A stretch of 21,712 nucleotides of DNA from Acidobacteriota bacterium (GTDB taxonomy: Bacteria; Acidobacteriota; Terriglobia; Bryobacterales; Bryobacteraceae). The stretch's first letter is position 1; each line of letters begins with the position of its first letter. Location: NCBI GenBank assembly GCA_016871135.1, contig VFZQ01000012.1, positions 1-21,712 of the forward strand. The letters are read 5' to 3'. The notes under the pieces are model-generated. The model searched no databases. It worked only from the letters and a program-made list of their open reading frames with translations, and was not told the DNA's origin. Of the stretch, positions 1 through 7,475 are shown piece after piece. The translations under genes were made by a program, and so were the position numbers.

Positions 1-1165
1 CGGGCGCCTGTACAATCGACCGGAACGACCAGTGCAGAAGCAGCGGCGCGATCAGCGTTGTCATCACGGCCATGACAACCACGATGCCATAGGCCTGTTG
101 TGAAATTGTCCCCATTGTCGCGCCGATCTGGGCGACAACCATGCCAACTTCTCCGCGCGGCACCATGCCGCAACCGATGCGTTTGGCTTCGGTGAGTCCG
201 AGCGGCCACGCGCCGAGGCCGCAGCCGAGCAGCTTCGACACCACGGCGGCGACGGTGATGGCGGCGGCAAGCCAGAGCGTGGCGGGATCGCGCAGCACGT
301 TGACATCGAGCGCCAGTCCGATCGACGCCAGGAAGAAGGGCACGAGCAGTTCGGTGATGCCTTGCGCTAGGTCGTGCACGCGGTGATGGACGGTTTCGGC
401 GAGCGCGACGCCGGCGAAAAAAGCGCCGATGATCGCGGCGACACCGGCTTGCGAGGCCAGCCAGGCGAGGGCGAAGAGAAGGATCATGGCGATGGTGAAT
501 TGCGACTCGCCGCTCTTCATTTTTCGCTCGACCTTGGGCAGGACCTTCCCGACGGTTTTGGTGCCGATGCTGAAGATGAGGACGGTGAAGAGGATCGACA
601 GGCCGGCGGTGATGGCGAGTTGGAGGTAGTTGACTTCGCCCTGGGCGATCGACGAGACGACGGCTAGGACGATGAGTCCGAGAACATCGTCGATGACGGC
701 GGCGGCGAGGATGATGCGGCTGGCGACGGCGCTGAGCAAGCCCATCGACGCGAGCACCTGCGCGGTGATGCCGACCGAGGTCGCGACCATGGCGGCGCCG
801 ACGAACAGGGATTCGATATTGGTTCCGCCGCCGCCGCGATAGATGGCGTAGCCCATCGCGAGCGGGACGATGACGCCGAGCGTGGCGACAATGGTGGCGG
901 TCTTTCCGACGCTGAGGAGATCGGAGGCTTTCACTTCGAGCCCGACGCGGAAGAGGAGGAACAACACGCCGAGTTCGGCGAACTCGCGGACGCTGGCGGG
1001 TTGGACGAGGCCGAGTGCGCTGGGGCCGAGGATCACGCCGGCGATAATCTGGCCGACGATGTTCGGCATGCGTAGCGCTTCGCAGATCTCGCCGAGGATC
1101 TTGGCCGCGCCGAAGACGAGAAGCATGGCGAGGGGAAGACTAGTCGCATGCGCGGCGGCGGCCAT
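1..1165 (-). CDS. Cation:proton antiporter (CPA2 family), C-terminus cut by window edge
   Basis: Translating the minus strand from the ATG at 1165 gives 388 uninterrupted codons running off the left edge. The product is a multi-span inner-membrane protein of the CPA2 / Na+/H+ exchanger family, which exchanges Na+ or K+ for protons. Visible landmarks are MPNIVGQIIAGVILGPSALG near residue 40, LLFRVGLEV near 80, the paired aspartates in AAVIDDVLGLI (D159-D160, the ion-binding pair of CPA2 proteins), AAIIGAFFAGVALAE near 240 and GMVPRGEVGMVVAQIG near 340. The start is the first in-frame ATG before the hydrophobic first helix, and no strong Shine-Dalgarno precedes it. No TrkA-N regulatory domain is visible, but the C-terminus is missing. 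Family assignment is confident; ion specificity cannot be read from the sequence. Confidence 0.93.
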   Translation of the reverse strand, partial: MAAAAHATSLPLAMLLVFGAAKILGEICEALRMPNIVGQIIAGVILGPSALGLVQPASVREFAELGVLFLLFRVGLEVKASDLLSVGKTATIVATLGVIVPLAMGYAIYRGGGGTNIESLFVGAAMVATSVGITAQVLASMGLLSAVASRIILAAAVIDDVLGLIVLAVVSSIAQGEVNYLQLAITAGLSILFTVLIFSIGTKTVGKVLPKVERKMKSGESQFTIAMILLFALAWLASQAGVAAIIGAFFAGVALAETVHHRVHDLAQGITELLVPFFLASIGLALDVNVLRDPATLWLAAAITVAAVVSKLLGCGLGAWPLGLTEAKRIGCGMVPRGEVGMVVAQIGATMGTISQQAYGIVVVMAVMTTLIAPLLLHWSFRSIVQAP

Positions 1166-1478
1166 AATGATTACTATGGCATCCCCTTGGTTCGACGTGC
1201 CGCTGGCCGATTACGAAAGGCACAGTGGCCGCCGAAGCGTTCTCCGCGCGCCAGTTAATCGCCGACGAGCTGAATTTCTCCCATCACGACTGCGCAACGA
1301 TCGCCTGCCGCCGGACGGAGTTGGCAAGACTATCGCGCCCGCGGCTGCGCTAATCGCCAGTTCAGAATCACCGTAACCGGCGGCGTATGGGTGAGCTGTA
1401 AGGCTTCATGGTCAGGCGCCGACATGGACGGTGCTGGCGGCGGTGGCGAGTGGCGAACGGCTATCCTGAAATCACCTC
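1166..1478. other. Intergenic gap of 313 bp, possible gene remnant, no intact gene
   Basis: The gap lies between the start codons of the divergent antiporter and arfB, so promoters for both should lie here. I could not place convincing -35/-10 boxes. On the plus strand an ORF at 1176-1376 begins with a short stretch resembling a methyltransferase N-terminus (listed separately); the rest of that ORF is Arg-rich and looks like noise. Nothing recognisable was found on the minus strand. Confidence 0.5.
1176..1290 (+). pseudogene. Possible N-terminal remnant of a SAM-dependent methyltransferase
   Basis: The plus-strand ATG at 1176 starts a peptide beginning MASPWFDVPLADYERH. From memory, the pattern W-x-x-[VI]-P-L-A-D-Y-E-x-H-M is the usual N-terminus of a family of class I SAM-dependent methyltransferases found in Acidobacteria and other phyla. 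After that stretch the frame turns into unrelated Arg-rich sequence. A shift into the next frame yields VAAEAFSARQLIADELNF, which is protein-like but not recognisable. No Rossmann glycine motif follows. If real, this is a decayed N-terminus of about 16-35 residues. The evidence is one short match, so confidence is low. Confidence 0.25.
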
Positions 1479-1883
1479 GTGCCAATTTCGATACCTGACT
1501 CCGAACTTTCGCTCAGCTTCGTGCGCGCCTCGGGGCCGGGTGGGCAGAATGTCAACAAAGTCTCCACCGCCGTTGAGCTGCGCTTCGACGTTGCTCATTC
1601 ACCTTCGCTCCCGGAGCCGGTGCGCCGCAGGTTGATCGCGCTGGCGGGCAATCGCGTCACGCAGGACGGCATTCTGATCCTCACCGCGCGGGAACATCGC
1701 ACGCAGGAGGCCAACCGCGCCGAAGCGCGTATGCGGCTCGATGAACTGATCGCGCGCGCCGAGGTCGTTCCGAAACGGCGCCGAGCGAGCAGGCCCACGC
1801 TTGGATCGAAGCTGCGGCGGCTGAACGACAAGTCGCAGCGGAGTTCGGCCAAGAAACTGCGCGGCCGGCCGAGCGACGACTAA
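1479..1883 (+). CDS. arfB: Alternative ribosome-rescue factor ArfB (YaeJ-type peptidyl-tRNA hydrolase)
   Basis: This 134-residue protein has the layout of ArfB, which releases peptidyl-tRNA from ribosomes stalled at the 3' end of non-stop mRNA. The catalytic GGQ motif lies in RASGPGGQNVNKVSTAVELR (GGQ at residues 21-23). The basic C-terminal tail, rich in Lys and Arg (about 97-134), is the segment that enters the empty mRNA channel in this family. The length fits the usual 130-140 residues and excludes full-length RF1/RF2. The start is GTG at 1479; a TGA lies in frame about 20 bp upstream, so a longer N-terminus is impossible, and the resulting start aligns well with known ArfB proteins. Its stop overlaps the end of the convergent sulfatase gene by 4 bp. 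It appears to be a stand-alone housekeeping gene unrelated to its neighbours. Confidence 0.93.
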   Translation: MPISIPDSELSLSFVRASGPGGQNVNKVSTAVELRFDVAHSPSLPEPVRRRLIALAGNRVTQDGILILTAREHRTQEANRAEARMRLDELIARAEVVPKRRRASRPTLGSKLRRLNDKSQRSSAKKLRGRPSDD

Positions 1884-3241
1884 CGCCGACGCCGCGCGAC
1901 CGGGTATTCGACGGCATCGGTCCGGCATCCGGCAAGGTAGGCTTCGATCTTCTTCACCACGTCCGCATTCGCCGCCGCGACATTGCGAGCTTCGCCCGCA
2001 TCGGCCGTCAAATCGTAAAGTTCAAGGGGTCCATCAAGACCGTGCCGCACCGCCTTCCACCGGCCCCTTCGCACAGACTGATGGAAGCCTTCCTTGCCGC
2101 CGAAGGACTCCCAGTACAGCGGGCGATTGGGGTCCTGCGTCTTCCCGAACAAAGTCGGCGCGACCGAGATGCCGTCGACATTGTTCGGTATGCCACGCAC
2201 ATCGGCGAGATCGGCGAGCGTTGGCAGAACGTCATAGAAGGTCCAGGGAAAATCGCTGACGCTTCCCGCCTTGATCTTTCCGTTCCAGCGGGCGATCATC
2301 GGCACGCGTGTACCGCCCTCATAAGCCGCACCCTTTCTGTCGCGCAGCGGGCCCATCGTGCCGAAGGGCTTGTATTCGAACGTGCCGCCGTTGTCGCTTG
2401 TAAAGAACACAAGCGTGTTGTCGTCGAGCCCGCACTCTTTCAACTTGGCCATGATACGGCCGACGTAGCTATCCATGCGCGTGACCATGGCGGCGTAGTT
2501 CTTGGCGTCGTCCGGCCAGTTCTCCTTTGCGTAGCCGCCGAGTTCGGGCGCTTCGAATTTCGCGTGTGGAACCGTCGGCGTGAAGTAGAGGAAGAAGGGA
2601 TCGTAGCGATGCCGGTCGATGAAGTGCAGCGCTTCGCGGCAGAACAGATCGGACGCGTACTCGCGGCGTTGATCGTTCAGATTGCCGTGGATCGTTTCCC
2701 TGGTTTTGTTGCGCCACAAGTACTTCGGGTAGTGGCTGTGCGCGTGTTGTTGATTGAGAAAGCCGTACCATTCGTCGAAGCCGTGATCGTTCGGCAGGCC
2801 GGTTGTATCGGGCTCGCCGAGACCCCACTTACCGAAGATGGCCGTGGCGTAGCCGCGCGTATCGTCGAAGGCATCGCGCCATTCGGGGCCTTTCAGAACT
2901 TGGGCGATGGTAAGGTCGTCGGCCTTCAATGCAACGCGGCCGCCTGTTCGCACCGACGCATTCCAACGCACGGTCGTGTGACCGGTGTGTTGTCCCGTCA
3001 TCAACACGCTGCGCGAGGGCGCGCATACGGTCGCGCCGGAGTAGCAGTCGGTGAAGCGCATGCCCTCCGACGCCAGGCGATCGATGTTCGGTGTGCGGAT
3101 CAACTTCTGCCCGTAGCAGCCGAGGTCGAAGACGCCCATGTCGTCGGCCATGATGAACACGAAGTTCGGCGGCTGTTTGCGGCGCGTCTGCGCGGCAACG
3201 GCGGCGGTGGACAAAAACGCACGCCGGGTGAGTAGAGGCAT
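1880..3241 (-). CDS. Sulfatase 1 (formylglycine-dependent, arylsulfatase A-like, exported)
   Basis: The 453-residue product belongs to the alkaline-phosphatase-superfamily sulfatases, which hydrolyse sulfate esters. The N-terminus MPLLTRRAFLSTAAVAAQ is a short Tat-like signal (RR plus hydrophobic stretch), which decides the ATG at 3241 over a longer in-frame ORF reaching 3442. Metal-binding Asp33-Asp34 lie in FIMADDMG. The sulfatase signature is C-A-P-S-R with Cys73, the residue converted to formylglycine. GKWG (137-140), PTVPHAKFEAPE (His226) and FFTSDNGG (Asp283-Asn284) complete the active site. The C-terminus ends in a basic VARRRR run. The gene is convergent with arfB (4-bp overlap) and divergent from the alpha/beta hydrolase, with 13 bp between starts. 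The substrate is not readable from the sequence. No maturase gene (FGE or anSME) lies in this window. Confidence 0.93.
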   Translation of the reverse strand: MPLLTRRAFLSTAAVAAQTRRKQPPNFVFIMADDMGVFDLGCYGQKLIRTPNIDRLASEGMRFTDCYSGATVCAPSRSVLMTGQHTGHTTVRWNASVRTGGRVALKADDLTIAQVLKGPEWRDAFDDTRGYATAIFGKWGLGEPDTTGLPNDHGFDEWYGFLNQQHAHSHYPKYLWRNKTRETIHGNLNDQRREYASDLFCREALHFIDRHRYDPFFLYFTPTVPHAKFEAPELGGYAKENWPDDAKNYAAMVTRMDSYVGRIMAKLKECGLDDNTLVFFTSDNGGTFEYKPFGTMGPLRDRKGAAYEGGTRVPMIARWNGKIKAGSVSDFPWTFYDVLPTLADLADVRGIPNNVDGISVAPTLFGKTQDPNRPLYWESFGGKEGFHQSVRRGRWKAVRHGLDGPLELYDLTADAGEARNVAAANADVVKKIEAYLAGCRTDAVEYPVARRRR

Positions 3242-3276
3242 GAGAACATCATAAGTGGAAATGCCGCCTGCCTCAC
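3241..3276 (-). promoter_or_regulatory. Candidate promoter for sulfatase 1, possibly giving a leaderless transcript
   Basis: On the minus strand TATGAT (3253-3248) differs from the -10 consensus at one position and ends 6 nt before the sulfatase ATG. Transcription would then begin at or next to the start codon. No Shine-Dalgarno is seen, which is consistent with a leaderless mRNA. The -35 region (about 3276-3271, GTGAGG) matches the consensus poorly. This box overlaps the start codon of the divergent hydrolase gene. Confidence 0.25.
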
Positions 3277-4325
3277 TGCTACGCCGGGAATGGCTCGCTT
3301 GCTCTGCAGCGCTCGGCGCCCAGACGGTGCATGAGGAGCTGCAACAACTGGCGCGGAATGCTCCGTTGGCGCTGGCATTCAGGGGCGATGGCTTAAGCTG
3401 GCAGCGGGAGTTTCGCGCGCGCCTCGATGACTCGCTCAGCAACTACGCGCCGCCCGCAGCGTGGAAGGCGACGCAGGTGCGCCGCGTTGTTTTGGAAGGT
3501 TATGTACGCGAAGAGTTGATTCTCCGCGCCGAAGGCCATCGCGATCTGCCGGTCCATCTGCTGATTCCCTCCGGCGGCCTGGCGAAGCGGGCGGCCGTCC
3601 TCGCGTTGCACGGACACGGTGCGTTCGGCCACGACGCGGTAGCCGGCATCGACGACACACCCGAGCGCCGCGAGAACATCGCCGCAGCCAACTACGATTA
3701 CGGACGACAACTGGCACTGCGCGGCTACGTCGTCGCGGCACCGTGTTTCACGCCATTCGGACCACGCCTCGGCCGCCGTGAAGACTACAAAGGCGACGAC
3801 CCTTGCGCGGTGACGTTTGTTCGCATGCAACTGTTCGGCAAGCTGCTGATCGGCGAGAATCTGCGCGATGCTTTGTGGGCCATTGAACTGCTGGCCGCCG
3901 ACCCGCGGGTCGATGCGGGACGGATCGGTTGCGCCGGCCTTTCACTTGGCGGCCGCATGGCGATGCTTACCGCCGCGGTCTCTCCGCGCGTTCGCGTGGC
4001 GGTGATGTCGGGCGCGCTCAACATGCTGCAGGAACGGGTGCGGGCGCGCTACTCGTGCGGCGCGCAGATCATCCCCGGTCTGTTGAACTACGGCGATGTA
4101 CCGGAGATCGCCTCGCTGATCGCGCCGAGGCCGTGCCTGTGGGAAGCCGGCAAGCAGGACAAGTTGATGGTGGCGGAGTGGATCCCGCCGGCGATGGATA
4201 AGATGCGGCGGGTATGGTCGGCGCTCGGCGCGCCGGATGCGCTCGAAGTCGATTCCTTCGATGGCGGGCATCGATGGAACGGAGTGAAGGCGTATCCATT
4301 GTTGGCGCGCGTTCTGCGGCAGTAG
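3255..4325 (+). CDS. Exported alpha/beta hydrolase (dienelactone-hydrolase / acetyl-xylan-esterase-like)
   Basis: This 356-residue serine hydrolase resembles the Abhydrolase_7 / DLH-like esterases often found beside sulfatases in Acidobacteria and Planctomycetes. The nucleophile elbow is G-L-S-L-G-G with Ser230; the other triad members are best assigned as Asp302 (AGKQDKLM) and His339 (FDGGHRW). The oxyanion-region strand is VLALHGHGAFG (115-125). The N-terminus carries RREWLACSAALGAQ, a short Tat-like export signal, so the start is GTG at 3255 or the in-frame ATG at 3261; neither has a clear Shine-Dalgarno. It is divergent from sulfatase 1, and the pair may share control. A plausible role is removing acetyl or other ester groups from the substrate that the sulfatase desulfates; this is inferred from context. 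Confidence 0.85.
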   Translation: MEMPPASLLRREWLACSAALGAQTVHEELQQLARNAPLALAFRGDGLSWQREFRARLDDSLSNYAPPAAWKATQVRRVVLEGYVREELILRAEGHRDLPVHLLIPSGGLAKRAAVLALHGHGAFGHDAVAGIDDTPERRENIAAANYDYGRQLALRGYVVAAPCFTPFGPRLGRREDYKGDDPCAVTFVRMQLFGKLLIGENLRDALWAIELLAADPRVDAGRIGCAGLSLGGRMAMLTAAVSPRVRVAVMSGALNMLQERVRARYSCGAQIIPGLLNYGDVPEIASLIAPRPCLWEAGKQDKLMVAEWIPPAMDKMRRVWSALGAPDALEVDSFDGGHRWNGVKAYPLLARVLRQ

Positions 4326-4329
4326 CTGG

Positions 4330-4545
4330 GGTCAACCGCCGAGCCCCTTCGCGCCTCCATCAGCGCGGCCAGCGGCTCATCCAACGGAGAACCTTCCGGA
4401 AGCGCCTGAAACAAAGCGGCGACAGACGGCAGCGGGTTGGGCGACTCCAGATCGCCTCGCGGCACAACTTGACCGCCAGCTTCTAATCGCCGGACTGGTA
4501 CGCGGCCACCGCACGTGTCGCCAGCGCCGCGGCGCCTTCCTGCAT
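4330..4545 (-). pseudogene. Broken TPR-repeat protein gene, last gene of the operon
   Basis: An ATG at 4545 follows the LamG stop by 15 bp and has a strong Shine-Dalgarno (GGAGG at 4553-4549). The frame reads MQEGAAALATRAVAAYQSGD and then hits TAG at 4485-4483. Reading through gives KLAVKLCREAI, and the neighbouring frame continues DLESPNPLPSVAALFQALPE up to about 4330. Joined, this matches the tetratricopeptide consensus closely: A at the start of helix A, Y-x-x-G-D-[WY]-x-x-A, then A-I-x-L-x-x-x-N-P. The TAG is one base from TGG (Trp). The frame break is explained by loss of one copy of a tandem ATCG (GCGATCGATCTGG to GCGATCTGG) near 4452. The gene also seems truncated at its 3' side where the convergent hydrolase ends. 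A pseudogene is the simplest reading; sequencing error would need two independent mistakes. Confidence 0.6.
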
Positions 4546-4560
4546 ATTCCTCCGACGATC

Positions 4561-6639
4561 TCAGTTCCTTGAAACGATCACACGCATCGGAGCTGCCACG
4601 GTCCGCGGAATCCATACGACGAGGTCTTCGCCATCGAGTCGGTGCGTGATTCCTGTGCGAACAGTTGCAAGCGGCTTGCCGTCGACGCGCACCTTGGCGG
4701 ACGCCGCGTTCCAGTTCTTAATGACAAGCGCCGGGTTGACAAGCGGCGAACCGGCGCCGGCTTGGAGCGTCAATTCGATCACCGCGGCAGAGTTATCGCG
4801 GCGTGCAAATACGTAAGCGCCTTCGGTACGATCAAAGCCCTGAGATTCGAAGCCCGCGGACTTCAACTGCGCCGCCGGGGCCTCCAGCCAGGATTTCGCG
4901 AGCGGAAGCAAATCGGTGACAGTTCCAGTTGTCAAACCGTTCAACATCACCATCGTTACTCCGTCGGGCCGCTCTTCGTGCGGCTTCCAGGATTGAATGT
5001 GCGTGAGCGAACTGTGCGAGACGCGATCGGGCGCGACGGCCCATCGCCCGGTGGAACGGATCTGCTGCGACACCGGCCAGTGATTCCACCATGGGAACAT
5101 CGAGCGCTCGCGGATGATTTCGCCGGCGTAGCAATCGATCGCGACCTGCCGTGGATCGACGATGACGAACGGACTGTACTTCGCCTTTAGATTCACAAGA
5201 TGGATGTTGCCCTGTGCGGGCCTGGTAAGCCACTTGTGCGTATGGGTGTCGCGGTCGGAGATGCGATGCAGCGTGCGAAGTGTTTCGGCGTCGAAGTTGG
5301 CCTTTTCGCCGGGCGCCTCTTTCTCCCAGTTGTAGGTGTGGGCCTCGCCTTTCATGTTGCCAAGCGTGATGGCGCCGGGCTTGATGTTGTCCTCGGGCCG
5401 GGTGCCGGGCGGATTGATGACAATCGATTCGTGGAACTGGCGGAAATTGATCTCTCCGGCGCCCTGGCCTTCGACGACGTACGGACTCGTCGCGAAGGTC
5501 TGGATCTTGCGAACGCAAACGCCGTCGGGATAAATCGTGTATGTCTCTTCGACCCAATCTCCCCAACCGGTGAGCGGATCGACAAAGACCGGCTCGTAGT
5601 TCACGCTGATTGGGGCGTAGCGCCACTGCACAACGACGCGTGCCGGCGTGCTCTCAATAATTTTCGCGGTGGAGTAGCGGGCCTGTTTGTCGGCCATCGG
5701 CTCGGCACTCGTTGGCATGCCCTCACGCTGGCTCTCGTGAAACTCATTCGTGTACCAGATGCCGTTCTCGGTTACCCACGCTGGGACATAACTCGTGCCG
5801 CGCCAGAAGACCAAACGCGTGGGATTTCCTTCGAAGCGGACGACGATGTCGGGCTGGCCGCCGACGCGCCACGGGCGCTCCCATTCGTCGCTGTAGCGGA
5901 GGCGGGTGTAGTAGGCGCCAAAGCGGCCCGGGCCCTTTGGACCGGACGGAAGGATGGGCGGGCCGAGCGGCGCCTGTGCCGGCGGTTGCGCGGCCGCGAA
6001 CTGCGTCAGAGCGCGGTCGTGGATCCGCACCTCGTCGATCAGTCCGTCGAATGAATACGCAACATCGGCGACCAAACGCACTTCCTCGCTGAGCGGGCGA
6101 GGCGTCAGATTTCGACCGATCCAAAGGTCCGAGCCAGCCGCTGGCTCGTGTGGACCACGCACCGCGTGCGCGCCCGCGGGAGCGCCGTTCCAATAAAGGC
6201 GAATGCCCTCGGCGGGATCGAACGTCGCCGCGATGTGATTCCAGCGATAGAGCGGCAGCGGCTTCTCCGAGCGCGACTCGATCCACTGCCCGCCAACGGC
6301 GGCGTGGAGTCCGAAGTGGCCGTTGGGATCGATGGAGAAGGAATAGCCGCGCTTGCGGTCTTTCTCCTGATTGACGAGCGCGCACCACGTCCATGGATAG
6401 GTTTGAATCGCTACCCACGCTTCGATGGTGAACGCTCCGTTTAGCCGCGGCGCTTGCGCGGCCGGGCGAATCAGATGTGTCGTTTGTCCATCGGAGCGCA
6501 GCGCTTGTCCGGCGATGCCGGGCGAGAATCGGTGAAACCCTTCGAGGCGGTCCGGCGCGGTCACATTTTCCCAAGACCATGACGCGACCTGAGCCGCCAG
6601 CGCACCCGTGAGCGCGATCGAAACAACAATGACTTTCAT
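4561..6639 (-). CDS. Secreted LamG (concanavalin A-like) domain protein with a large uncharacterised C-terminal region
   Basis: This 692-residue protein begins with a Sec signal (MKVIVVSIALTGALAAQVAS). Residues about 20-215 form a LamG/ConA-like jelly roll: FTIEAWVAIQTYPW (70-83), YRWNHIAATFDPAEGIRLYW (131-150) and FDGLIDEVRIHDRAL (198-212), the last being a typical LamG ending. A Pro-rich linker (about 213-235) leads to roughly 450 residues rich in Trp, Tyr and beta-strand pattern, with segments such as RLVFWRGTSYVPAWVTENG and MFPWWNHWPVSQQ. I do not recognise this region as a named family. The ATG at 6639 overlaps the TauE stop as ATGA and precedes the signal peptide, so it is preferred over the longer frame to 6918. 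A role in binding or processing an extracellular glycan or glycoprotein is inference. Confidence 0.82.
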   Translation of the reverse strand: MKVIVVSIALTGALAAQVASWSWENVTAPDRLEGFHRFSPGIAGQALRSDGQTTHLIRPAAQAPRLNGAFTIEAWVAIQTYPWTWCALVNQEKDRKRGYSFSIDPNGHFGLHAAVGGQWIESRSEKPLPLYRWNHIAATFDPAEGIRLYWNGAPAGAHAVRGPHEPAAGSDLWIGRNLTPRPLSEEVRLVADVAYSFDGLIDEVRIHDRALTQFAAAQPPAQAPLGPPILPSGPKGPGRFGAYYTRLRYSDEWERPWRVGGQPDIVVRFEGNPTRLVFWRGTSYVPAWVTENGIWYTNEFHESQREGMPTSAEPMADKQARYSTAKIIESTPARVVVQWRYAPISVNYEPVFVDPLTGWGDWVEETYTIYPDGVCVRKIQTFATSPYVVEGQGAGEINFRQFHESIVINPPGTRPEDNIKPGAITLGNMKGEAHTYNWEKEAPGEKANFDAETLRTLHRISDRDTHTHKWLTRPAQGNIHLVNLKAKYSPFVIVDPRQVAIDCYAGEIIRERSMFPWWNHWPVSQQIRSTGRWAVAPDRVSHSSLTHIQSWKPHEERPDGVTMVMLNGLTTGTVTDLLPLAKSWLEAPAAQLKSAGFESQGFDRTEGAYVFARRDNSAAVIELTLQAGAGSPLVNPALVIKNWNAASAKVRVDGKPLATVRTGITHRLDGEDLVVWIPRTVAAPMRVIVSRN

Positions 6640-7472
6640 TCCGTTTTCCCTGAACGAAGCATTAACACCGCGGCGTATAACACCACGACAATCACCAACC
6701 AGCGCAGGCCCTCCATGGGCAGCGATTTGACGACGAACGCCGCCAGCGGAACCCCGGCCAATCCGCCCAAGGCCAGCCCGAGCGCCACCGGCGGCGCGAA
6801 CGCGTTTCGTTTCACAAACTGCGCGCTGGCCACCGGCATGAGGAACGCCGACGAGCCCATCATGATCGGAAACGCCGCGGCAGGATTCATTCCGAGCAGA
6901 CTCACCATCGTCATGCAAGGTGCATAAAATCCGATGCCGAGCGTGCCGACCGCGCCGAACAAGAAGTTACCCAACACGGCCACGATCAGTTTCCAACCGG
7001 TCAATCCGAGCGCCGCGCCGCCCGCGGGAAATAAATCGAACTGCCGCATCAACAGCACCACGGCCGCGAACAGAAGAGCTCCGCCGACGCCACGCTGAAC
7101 ACCGCGCCGCGACAGCCCCGCGACGGCGGCCGCGCCAAACCACGCACCCGCGACCGCCCCGCCAATCATCAGAACCAGCGTCACCGCATCCACTTCGATC
7201 GCCGTGATGTAGATGAAGGCTTGCAGAATCGTAGGCAACGTGTGGCCCGCGTTCAACGTGCCGGGAATCAGGTGATCGGGAGTCATCGAACGGAATTTGA
7301 AAATTGCCGTCGTGGTGGCGAAAGACCCGATGCCGAGTGTGTCGAAGAAATTCGTCGCGAAGCCGGTGACAACGTGCGCGGGCGCTGGACGAACACCGCG
7401 CAGCGCGCCGAAAAACACGCGCGCATAATAAGCCGTGAACGCAGCAAGAGTCAGATAGATCGCGTTGACCAT
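6636..7472 (-). CDS. TauE/SafE family membrane exporter (putative sulfite/anion exporter)
   Basis: This 278-residue, highly hydrophobic protein has about eight membrane helices and the internally duplicated plan of TauE/SafE proteins. ALRGVRPAPAHVVTGFATNF and LGIGSFATTTAIFKF form the first repeat signature, and LGNFLFGAVGTLGIGFYAPC the second. Characterised relatives export sulfite or sulfoacetate made during taurine and other sulfonate breakdown; many family members have no known substrate. The start at 7472 lies 3 nt after the stop of the M1 peptidase and the stop overlaps the LamG start, so it is embedded in the operon and probably translationally coupled. Its presence in a sulfatase operon suggests handling of a sulfur oxyanion, although sulfatases release sulfate rather than sulfite, so the substrate is unresolved. 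Confidence 0.85.
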   Translation of the reverse strand: MVNAIYLTLAAFTAYYARVFFGALRGVRPAPAHVVTGFATNFFDTLGIGSFATTTAIFKFRSMTPDHLIPGTLNAGHTLPTILQAFIYITAIEVDAVTLVLMIGGAVAGAWFGAAAVAGLSRRGVQRGVGGALLFAAVVLLMRQFDLFPAGGAALGLTGWKLIVAVLGNFLFGAVGTLGIGFYAPCMTMVSLLGMNPAAAFPIMMGSSAFLMPVASAQFVKRNAFAPPVALGLALGGLAGVPLAAFVVKSLPMEGLRWLVIVVVLYAAVLMLRSGKTE

Positions 7473-7475
7473 GAG

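Noticed and set aside
1859..1897. Inverted repeat GCGCGGC / GCCGCGC spanning the convergent stops of arfB and sulfatase 1, as a terminator
   Set aside because: The loop is about 25 nt, there is no T-tract on either strand, and such GC-rich repeats are expected by chance at this base composition.
2042..3235. 397-codon plus-strand frame opposite sulfatase 1
   Set aside because: It is a mirror of the sulfatase coding frame; no domain, signal or ribosome-binding site supports it. The same applies to the long plus-strand frames at 5200-6054, 9587-10702 and 15176-16294.
4329..4351. GGGGTC...GAGCCCC near the hydrolase stop as a terminator hairpin
   Set aside because: The stem is imperfect and no T-run follows.
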